Of a DNA stretch of 10,922 bases, positions 6,276 through 10,922 are shown in pieces. This DNA is from CAZUFB01 sp048173955 (GTDB lineage Bacteria > Actinomycetota > Coriobacteriia > Coriobacteriales > UMGS124). The first letter of the stretch is position 1. Each line of letters opens with the position of its first letter. The stretch is from positions 1-10,922 of the forward strand of contig DBEYOB010000034.1 of NCBI GenBank assembly GCA_048173955.1, written 5' to 3'. The notes under the pieces were generated by a model. That model saw only the letters and a list, made by a program, of their open reading frames with translations, had not been told where the DNA came from and did no database searches. A program made the translations under genes and the position numbers.

Positions 6276-6304
6276 AGATTAGCCGCTCCCGGCGCGAAGA
6301 TGAA
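6276..6304 (-). promoter_or_regulatory. Candidate promoter of the DUF4342-kinase operon
   Basis: On the minus strand TTCATC (6299-6304) and TAATCT (6276-6281, four of six -10 matches) are separated by 17 nt. The start site would be near 6269, about 63 nt before the ATG at 6206. The -35 box is only partly conserved, so an activator, perhaps the operon's own response regulator, may be needed. Confidence 0.42.
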
Positions 6305-6372
6305 AGACTGATTAAGAATTGCCGGACCCGCGCCGCGAGCGAACACCCATCGGAAGCCCACCGAACGCGGAT

Positions 6373-6404
6373 GCCCGTCGCGCGCGAACGCCCGTCGCGC
6401 GCGA
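6373..6404 (+). repeat. 15-bp direct repeat, 17-bp period
   Basis: gcccgtcgcgcgcga occurs at 6373-6387 and again at 6390-6404, separated by two bases. It is non-coding, about 170 bp upstream of the DUF4342 gene. Two copies only; no evident function. Confidence 0.75.
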
Positions 6405-6609
6405 CGTCTGAAGAAACACGCGTTACGAACGATTCGACGCCCGTTCGAAACGCCGTGCGCCACATAAAAGCAGACTGATTTTCGTATTTGCTAAGAAGGC
6501 ATTCGTTTTATGGTCAACTGCGGCCATTTTGCCGCTTGCGAACCGTTCGCAAACGCAATATTTTCAGACAACGCCCCTCCCGGGCAACGCCCACTCCGCG
6601 CCCCGCGCC

Positions 6610-7512
6610 CTACAGAAACGCGGAGTAGCCCTTCGAGACCATCTCGACCAGCCGTTCGAGGCGGGGGTTCGTCTGCTCGGGTATCCACCCGATGCACAGC
6701 GGGATGGGCACCGCATCCTCCTCGGCGATCGGGCGGCAGGTCGCACCGGCGGGGACGAAGGGGTTTCCGTCAAGCGGCAGCGAAAGCATGAAGGCATAGC
6801 CGTTCGCATGGGAATAGAACTCGTTCAAGTCCCGCAGCCGCCGGACCGTATGGATCGGCGAGGCGAGCCCTTTGGCAAGGTAGACGTTGAGGATCGACCT
6901 GTTGAAGCGGTCGGCGATGGGAAAGAAGCCGACCGGGTAGTCGGCGAGCTGCCCCAGGGTCACCGCATCGCACAGGGCAAGCGGGTGCGTCTCGGAGAGG
7001 CAGACCATGGGCGGCGCGTACCCGATCGTCTGGCACTTCACGCCCGGCTTGTCGAGGGTCCCGATGATGATGAGCGCGTCGAGGGCTCCCTCGCGCATCG
7101 CCTTGAGCGCCTCCTCGCCCGACAGGGTGACGATGCCGACGCTCGCCCCCAACCCCTTTGAGAGCAGGCGGGCGATGTTGTCGCACACGGCGCTGCAGTC
7201 GACGACCGACGGGACGCACAGCGCCAGCTCGAGGTCGTGCGTGCGGCGATACCCGGAAATCTCGCGCGCAAAGCGTTCGAGATCCCTGAAGGACTCGAGC
7301 GCGGCCCTCGACTTGTCGTAGAACTGGATCCCGCGCTGGTTGGGGTAGACGCCGCTTTTGTCGCGCACGAGCAGGTCGCAGCCCACCTCGCGCTCGAGCT
7401 CGGCGATGGACTTCGAGACGGCCTGGGTCGTGACGGCCAGCTCCCGCGCAGCGTCGGAGAAGCTGCCCTGCTCGACCGCGGCGGCAAAGTATTTGACCTG
7501 ATTGATGTTCAA
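6610..7512 (-). CDS. LysR-family transcriptional regulator (LysR-1)
   Basis: The 300-aa protein has an N-terminal winged helix-turn-helix (about 1-60) with the LysR pattern FSDAARELAVTTQAVSKSIA and LERE, a linker helix, and a periplasmic-binding-protein-like effector domain (about 90-295). The length is typical of the family. The start is a TTG at 7512 with ggaggaaag upstream; it aligns exactly with the paralogue at 9704, whereas the longer frame upstream has no family similarity. LysR proteins are cytoplasmic tetrameric regulators that respond to a small ligand. By eye about 60 percent of residues are shared with LysR-2, including long identical runs in the effector domain (ADYPV, FFPIADRFN, KGLASP), so both probably sense related ligands. 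It lies downstream of the flavoprotein gene in the same direction but beyond a terminator, so it is probably transcribed separately. Confidence 0.92.
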   Translation of the reverse strand: MNINQVKYFAAAVEQGSFSDAARELAVTTQAVSKSIAELEREVGCDLLVRDKSGVYPNQRGIQFYDKSRAALESFRDLERFAREISGYRRTHDLELALCVPSVVDCSAVCDNIARLLSKGLGASVGIVTLSGEEALKAMREGALDALIIIGTLDKPGVKCQTIGYAPPMVCLSETHPLALCDAVTLGQLADYPVGFFPIADRFNRSILNVYLAKGLASPIHTVRRLRDLNEFYSHANGYAFMLSLPLDGNPFVPAGATCRPIAEEDAVPIPLCIGWIPEQTNPRLERLVEMVSKGYSAFL

Positions 7513-7695
7513 ACCGCTTTCCTCCCGCCAACGGCCTCGCCCGGTGCGGCCGGCAATCCGCCAGCCGCTTTCCCCGTTGGCGGTCGACCTTCTCAACGTG
7601 CTGTCCGCTTCTACTTTTACGGTTCGCGAACGCTGAAAGGACGGGATGGGAAAGCTTCAACAGCTCGTTAAAGGAATGCGCGCAGGCGCATATGC

Positions 7696-7737
7696 AAAAC
7701 GCCCGGTCAGTGGCCTATCTGCCAAACTGACCGGGCG
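7696..7737 (-). terminator. Rho-independent terminator of the flavoprotein gene
   Basis: An 11-bp perfect stem, cgcccggtcag (7700-7710) with ctgaccgggcg (7727-7737), is extended by an inner tggc/gcca pairing (7711-7714, 7721-7724). On the minus strand it is followed by TTTT (7696-7699). It lies about 115 bp after the flavoprotein stop and separates that gene from LysR-1. Confidence 0.8.
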
Positions 7738-7770
7738 TCCACAAAAATATTCCGCAAACAGGGGCGGCAA

Positions 7771-7807
7771 CGTCCGGCCGGGGGCGCAGGGCCGGCCAGG
7801 CCGGACG
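7771..7807 (-). other. GC-rich hairpin in the flavoprotein 3' untranslated region
   Basis: cgtccggcc (7771-7779) and ggccggacg (7799-7807) form a perfect 9-bp inverted repeat around 19 nt. No T tract follows it on the minus strand. It lies between the flavoprotein stop and the terminator and could protect the transcript's 3' end. Confidence 0.45.
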
Positions 7808-7851
7808 GTTTGACCTTGCCGACGGCGCAGCCTCGCACCGTCTATGCGGCC

Positions 7852-9342
7852 TTACAGCGCGGCGAGCGTCTGGCCGACGTAGTAGCCGGTCGCGGCGCAG
7901 CCGGAGACGGAGGCCTGGGCGGGCAGCAGGATGGCGCCGCAGGAGTACAGGCCCGGAATCTCCTGGTCGTTCACGTCGAGCACCTGGTTGTTGGGGCCGT
8001 TCATCACGCCGCCCGACGTCTTGTAGCGCACGACGTTGAGCTTGAGGGCGTGGTAGGGCGGCTGGAGCGACTCGAGCCACGCGGTCTTGCCGAAGGCGGC
8101 GTCCTCGCCGGCCTCGACGTAGCCGTCGTACTCCTCGAAGGTGGCCACGAGCTGGTCGACCGGCACGTCCATGGCGACGGCGAGGTCCTCGATGGTGTCG
8201 GCCGTGCGATAGACGTCCTGGTGCAGCGACACGTTGTTGTTGACCGACGTGGCGATGGAGCGGTTGTCGAACGCGCGCTGGTCGAAGATGACCCACCACT
8301 CGCGGTAGCCGGCGTCCACGGCGGCCTGGCCGGCGTCGTGGGACTGGCCCTCCTGGATAAAGCGCTTGCCGTTGGGCAGCACGAGCACGAGCGGCGTCCA
8401 GTAGCCCCACGTGGTGGCATTGGGCAGGTCGCCCATGAGGTTGGCGTAGTGGGCGGAGATGGAGGTGTCCATGCCGACCATCTTGGCGCCGGCGGCCGCG
8501 GCCATGGTGTGGCCCTCGCCGAGCGAGCCGTGCACGAGGACGCCGTAGTTGGCCCAGTCGGGCAGGTACTCGTGGACCATCTCGCCGTTGTCGATGAAGC
8601 AGCCGGTGGCCAGGACGACCGCGGAGGCCTTGATGTCGACGTTGGCGCCGTTCTCGTCATGGAAGCGGCAGCCGATCACCGCGCCGTCGGGGGCGTCCTT
8701 GATGAGCGCCACGGCGCGCATGTTGTACAGGAACTGGGCGCCGAGCTCCTCGAGCTTGGCCTGGATGGGCTGCATGACGTACTGGTAGCCCGTCGCGATG
8801 CCCTCGCCGGGCAGCATGACGCCGGAACCGAGGCGCGGCAGCTCCTCCTCGGTGCAGGGCTGCTGGAACGAGCAGCCGAAGTTGTTGACGGCGCAGTCGA
8901 AGAAGCCGGTGTTGGCGTAGTACTTGCCCTTCGCCCACTCGGGCCACCACTCGTACTCGTACAGCGCGCTCTGGGACTCGGCGGCACCCGCCCACGCGTC
9001 GTCGATGGTGGTCTCGATGCCGGCGTCGAGCTGCACCTGGGTGCCGCTGGCGAACATGAACCAGCACGAGGTGATGGAGTCGCCGCCGAAGGCGCCCTTC
9101 TTCTCGGCGAAGATGATGCTCTTGCCGGCGAGCGCGGGCTCCATGCCGGCGGCCAGGCCGGCGATGCCGGTGCCGATGATGAGGATGTCGGCCTCCTGGG
9201 TGAAGTTGACGTCGCCCGAACCGACGACGTAGCCGCCGGCTGACGCCTCGTCAGCGAGAGCGGCGCCGGCACCCATCGAAGCACCGGCGACCAGGCACGC
9301 GGCGCCGCCGAACTTGACCAAATCCCTTCTCGTGAGCTGCAT
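7852..9342 (-). CDS. Tat-exported FAD-dependent oxidoreductase, fumarate-reductase-like
   Basis: The 496-aa protein starts at ATG 9342 (Shine-Dalgarno aaggggat) with a twin-arginine signal, TRRDLVKFGG, an Ala/Gly-rich core and probable cleavage after ALA30, so it is folded with its cofactor and exported. The FAD-binding Rossmann motif is ADILIIGTGIAGLAA (51-65), with further FAD_binding_2 blocks at 241-249 (AVVLATGCF) and 272-286, and LPNGKRFIQE at 322-331. The fold is that of flavocytochrome c fumarate reductase, urocanate reductase and 3-ketosteroid dehydrogenase. By-eye alignment keeps one active-site His (H298), but the catalytic Arg becomes H335, the second His becomes K441 and the substrate Arg near the C terminus is missing. 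It is therefore unlikely to reduce fumarate. There is no CxxCH haem motif or FMN domain, so an external electron donor is needed. Nine cysteines, several clustered at 150-163, are unusual. The substrate is unknown. Confidence 0.9.
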   Translation of the reverse strand: MQLTRRDLVKFGGAACLVAGASMGAGAALADEASAGGYVVGSGDVNFTQEADILIIGTGIAGLAAGMEPALAGKSIIFAEKKGAFGGDSITSCWFMFASGTQVQLDAGIETTIDDAWAGAAESQSALYEYEWWPEWAKGKYYANTGFFDCAVNNFGCSFQQPCTEEELPRLGSGVMLPGEGIATGYQYVMQPIQAKLEELGAQFLYNMRAVALIKDAPDGAVIGCRFHDENGANVDIKASAVVLATGCFIDNGEMVHEYLPDWANYGVLVHGSLGEGHTMAAAAGAKMVGMDTSISAHYANLMGDLPNATTWGYWTPLVLVLPNGKRFIQEGQSHDAGQAAVDAGYREWWVIFDQRAFDNRSIATSVNNNVSLHQDVYRTADTIEDLAVAMDVPVDQLVATFEEYDGYVEAGEDAAFGKTAWLESLQPPYHALKLNVVRYKTSGGVMNGPNNQVLDVNDQEIPGLYSCGAILLPAQASVSGCAATGYYVGQTLAAL

Positions 9343-9370
9343 AAGCCCATCCCCTTTCCATGAGTTGAGA

Positions 9371-9391
9371 CGCCCGCATCCGCAGCGGGCG
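9371..9391 (-). other. Hairpin in the flavoprotein leader
   Basis: cgcccgc (9371-9377) and gcgggcg (9385-9391) form a 7-bp stem with a 7-nt loop, about 30 nt before the flavoprotein ATG. If the -10 box at 9449-9454 is right, this lies in a leader of about 100 nt and leaves the Shine-Dalgarno free. Confidence 0.4.
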
Positions 9392-9483
9392 CACATGTCC
9401 GACAGCCGGCGCCGCACGGGCGTCCCGCACGGTCGGCTGCATGGTTTCAGCATAGAAAATGGGCCCGCCGGCCGGATGCCGCA

Positions 9484-9504
9484 TTATGGGGGGTCTTCGC
9501 ATAA
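9484..9504. promoter_or_regulatory. LysR-type operator candidate TTATG-N11-CATAA
   Basis: TTATG (9484-9488) and CATAA (9500-9504) are perfect inverted arms with an 11-bp spacer. LysR regulators typically bind interrupted dyads with AT-rich arms of this kind. Its distance from the flavoprotein -10 box (9449-9454) fits an activation site. Confidence 0.45.
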
Positions 9505-9658
9505 CCGCTGGCACGACGCATGCCCGACCCAAAACGCGTCACCGCGGGACCGCACCGCCGCCGCTCGCTCCATACGTGTTTGCCGCTCATCCTAAACGCT
9601 TGGTTGATGTTGGATATCACGCATCCGCACCGTCCCCAAATCAGGAAAGTGAATGGAT

Positions 9659-9675
9659 GCGGGTACAAAACCCGC
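9659..9675 (+). other. Hairpin in the LysR-2 leader
   Basis: gcgggt (9659-9664) and acccgc (9670-9675) form a perfect 6-bp stem with a 5-nt loop, ending about 20 nt before the LysR-2 Shine-Dalgarno. It is too far upstream to hide the ribosome site; it may affect transcript stability. Confidence 0.4.
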
Positions 9676-9703
9676 GACGGGGCGGCGTCGAGCAAAAGGA
9701 GAG

Positions 9704-10615
9704 ATGTTGAACATCAACCAGGTTAAATATTTCTCTGCGGCGGTCGAGCTCGGCAGTTTCTCCGACGCGGCGCGCAAATTCTCCGTCACCACCCAGGCCA
9801 TCTCGAAGTCCATCGCAGAGCTTGAGCGCGAGATCGGCCACGACCTGCTCATCCGCGACAAGAGCGGCGTCTATCCCAACCAGCTCGGCATGCAGTTCCT
9901 CCACAAGGCCGAAGCGGCCCTCGAAGCCTTCGACGACCTCGAGTCGTTCGTGGACGACAGCTCCCGCAAAGAGCGCACCCACGAGCTCGAGCTCGCGCTG
10001 TGCGTGCCCATGTCCTTCGGGCAGGAGGCCATCTGCAGCCAGATCACCAAGTTTGTAGCCAGCTTCCTCGACATCGAGGTGGGCGTGGCGACGACCTCGG
10101 GCGACGAGGGCCTCAAGGCTATGCGCGAGGGGACGTTCGACGCCCTCATCACCATCGGGACGCTCACCCAGCCGGGCATCACCTGCCAGACCATCGGCTT
10201 CGCGCCCCCGCTCGTTTGCATGGGAGAGAACCACCCGCTCGCCGGGTGCGACGCGGTGACCATGGAGCAGCTCGCCGACTACCCCGTCGCGTTCTTCCCC
10301 ATCGCCGACCGCTTCAACAAGTCGATCCTCAACACCTACCTCGAGAAGGGCCTGGCCTCTCCCGTGCGCGTCCTGCGCCAGAAGGCGAAGATGCTCGAGT
10401 TCTACGCGGCCGAGAACGGCTACAGCTTCATCCTCGCGTTGCCGGGGGTGAGCAACCACCCGTTCGTCTTCCCCGGCAACGTCGCCCGACCGCTCGCTGA
10501 CGGCGACTCCATCCCCATCCCCCTGTGCATCTCGTGGAGCACGGAGCGAACCACGCCCCAGATCGAGCGGCTGGTCAAGATGCTGTCGCGGGGCGGAGCC
10601 GCCCTGCTGAAATAG
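9704..10615 (+). CDS. LysR-family transcriptional regulator (LysR-2)
   Basis: The protein of about 303 aa has the LysR winged helix-turn-helix (FSDAARKFSVTTQAISKSIA, LEREIG) and a full effector-binding domain. It is divergent from the flavoprotein gene, the usual position for a regulator of that gene. The start is ambiguous by one codon: ATG 9704 is directly followed by TTG 9707. The Shine-Dalgarno aaggag (9696-9701) is only two bases from the ATG but five from the TTG, and TTG is what the paralogue LysR-1 uses, so TTG may be the real start. A longer frame from 9653 passes through a leader hairpin and has no family similarity. Similarity to LysR-1 is high over the whole length (by eye about 60 percent), with more divergence at about 80-125, part of the effector domain. 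The ligand is unknown. Confidence 0.92.
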   Translation: MLNINQVKYFSAAVELGSFSDAARKFSVTTQAISKSIAELEREIGHDLLIRDKSGVYPNQLGMQFLHKAEAALEAFDDLESFVDDSSRKERTHELELALCVPMSFGQEAICSQITKFVASFLDIEVGVATTSGDEGLKAMREGTFDALITIGTLTQPGITCQTIGFAPPLVCMGENHPLAGCDAVTMEQLADYPVAFFPIADRFNKSILNTYLEKGLASPVRVLRQKAKMLEFYAAENGYSFILALPGVSNHPFVFPGNVARPLADGDSIPIPLCISWSTERTTPQIERLVKMLSRGGAALLK

Positions 10616-10659
10616 GGGCGGAGCTCCGTCCCTTCCTAGTACCTGAAAACACGGCAGGA

Positions 10660-10695
10660 GGGCGCCGGGACCCCGGCACGCGGGCCCCGGCGCCC
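10660..10695. terminator. Hairpin between convergent LysR-2 and acyl-CoA synthetase genes
   Basis: gggcgccggg (10660-10669) and cccggcgccc (10686-10695) form a perfect 10-bp stem with a 16-nt loop. It sits just after the LysR-2 stop and 8 bp from the end of the minus-strand gene. Neither side has a strong T tract directly after the stem, so it is probably a bidirectional but imperfect terminator. Confidence 0.5.
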
Positions 10696-10702
10696 CTGTC
10701 GG

Positions 10703-10922
10703 TTAGTCCACGTTGCGTACGCCCCGGTCGGCGTCGGTCTCGCGGATCTGGACGCGGCGGATCTTGCCGTTCACCGTGCGCGGCAGCTCGTCGACGTACT
10801 CCACGATGCGGGGGTACTTGTAGGGGGCGGTCTGCGACTTCACCCAGGCCTGCAGCTCGCGGGTGAGCGGCTCGGAGGGGGAGAAGCCCTCGGCGAGCAC
10901 CACGGTGGCCTTGACGGCCTTG
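10703..10922 (-). CDS. Acyl-CoA synthetase (AMP-forming), C-terminal part
   Basis: Only the last 72 or so residues are in the window; the frame stays open to its right edge. The sequence APYKYPRIVEYVDELPRTVN followed by GKIRR is the hallmark of the C-terminal lid domain of AMP-binding (ANL) enzymes. The Lys in NGKIRR is the catalytic lysine of the adenylation half-reaction. The PYKYPR and VDELPRT wording fits medium-chain acyl-CoA or benzoate-CoA ligase-like members more than acetyl-CoA synthetase, but the substrate cannot be set from this fragment. The family activates a carboxylic acid with ATP to an acyl-AMP and then to the CoA thioester in the cytoplasm. The stop is TAA at 10703-10705. 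It is convergent with LysR-2 and has no visible link to the flavoprotein. Confidence 0.88.
   Translation of the reverse strand, partial: KAVKATVVLAEGFSPSEPLTRELQAWVKSQTAPYKYPRIVEYVDELPRTVNGKIRRVQIRETDADRGVRNVD

Larger units (their letters stand above)
6207..6609. other. 403-bp intergenic region between LysR-1 and the DUF4342 operon
   Basis: No supported gene. Besides the promoter at 6276-6304 and the short repeat at 6373-6404, it contains two adjacent hairpins 3' of LysR-1: gcggc (6521-6525) with gccgc (6532-6536), and ttgcgaa (6536-6542) with ttcgcaa (6546-6552) around CCG. Neither is followed by a T tract on the minus strand, so they are weak candidates for ending LysR-1 or could be operators. 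The stretch 6473-6575 is clearly more AT-rich than its surroundings. Confidence 0.5.
7513..7851. other. Intergenic region between the flavoprotein and LysR-1
   Basis: It holds the flavoprotein terminator (7696-7737), a second GC-rich hairpin (7771-7807) and the LysR-1 promoter region. For LysR-1, TAAAAG on the minus strand near 7615-7620 could be a -10 box, with no good -35. The perfect 10-bp palindrome GTTCGCGAAC (7622-7631) sits just upstream of it and is a possible operator. Confidence 0.4.
9343..9703. promoter_or_regulatory. Divergent control region of the flavoprotein and LysR-2
   Basis: This 361-bp region separates two divergently transcribed genes, the classic LysR arrangement. On the minus strand TATGCT (9449-9454) is a plausible -10 box for the flavoprotein, with no recognisable -35 box 17 nt upstream, as expected for an activator-dependent promoter. 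The inverted repeat at 9484-9504 would be centred about 51 bp upstream of its start site. For LysR-2 no clear promoter is visible; TGAT-N7-ATCA (9605-9619) is a second dyad on its side. Confidence 0.5.

Noticed and set aside
6211..6465. An 84-codon minus-strand frame ending in the ribosome site of the DUF4342 gene.
   Set aside because: No ribosome site at its ATG, no recognisable domain, and it overlaps the better-supported operon promoter and a direct repeat.
2959..7631. GAAC/GTTC palindromes (2959-2968, 3250-3264, 6536-6552, 7622-7631) as LexA SOS boxes.
   Set aside because: The Gram-positive SOS box needs GAAC-N4-GTTC. None of these has a 4-base spacer, and none adjoins a repair gene.
2241..9243. 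Very long open frames on the wrong strand or frame: 2241-4481 (-), 4572-6254 (+) and 7810-9243 (+).
   Set aside because: All lie over genes with clear domain motifs and are Arg/Ala/Pro-rich shadows, as expected in GC-rich coding DNA.
6610..10615. A composite transposon bounded by the two LysR genes as repeats.
   Set aside because: The similarity is at the protein level and visibly diverged at the DNA level, with no transposase, terminal inverted repeats or target duplications.

Overview
The window is GC-rich DNA with Shine-Dalgarno-led genes on both strands. The gene types suggest an anaerobic actinobacterium of the Coriobacteriia, probably Eggerthellaceae: an FdhE-type protein, a Tat-exported fumarate-reductase-like flavoprotein flanked by LysR regulators, and an actinobacterial-looking two-component system. 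This assignment is inference from gene content and composition; there is no rRNA or other phylogenetic marker here. I see no tRNA, rRNA, CRISPR array or mobile element.

Layout. A rho-independent terminator (19-58) closes an operon that lies outside the window. An fdhE-like gene follows (170-1072, +). The next gap (1073-1521) is AT-rich in its middle. It carries a consensus promoter on the minus strand facing a GC-rich terminator about 120 nt away, and the sequence between folds into a long rod with no convincing reading frame. I read it as a small RNA gene. A plus-strand promoter then leads into an unrecognised 171-aa gene (1522-2037). Convergent to it is an orphan LytTR response regulator with a degenerate receiver (2107-2829, -). 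Its unusually long upstream region holds a 13-C run and a direct-repeat pair matching the LytTR binding consensus.

Next is a minus-strand operon read from right to left: a UBA-like/DUF4342 membrane protein (5499-6206), an OmpR-family response regulator (4644-5429) and its overlapping sensor kinase (3305-4663). A candidate sigma-70 promoter lies at 6276-6304.

The right part is a flavoprotein island: LysR-1 (6610-7512, -), a Tat-exported FAD oxidoreductase (7852-9342, -) with its own terminator, and LysR-2 (9704-10615, +). The two LysR proteins are close paralogues. LysR-2 is divergent from the flavoprotein gene, and the shared intergenic region holds a TTATG-N11-CATAA operator-like repeat upstream of a flavoprotein -10 box. 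The likely scheme is a periplasmic or extracytoplasmic reductase induced by its substrate through one or both LysR proteins. The window ends in the C-terminal part of an acyl-CoA synthetase (10703-10922, -).

The strongest candidates for something undescribed are the rod-shaped RNA with an anti-Shine-Dalgarno-like linker, the LytTR regulator with its missing phosphorylation residues and upstream tract, and the flavoprotein that keeps the fold but lacks most fumarate reductase catalytic residues.
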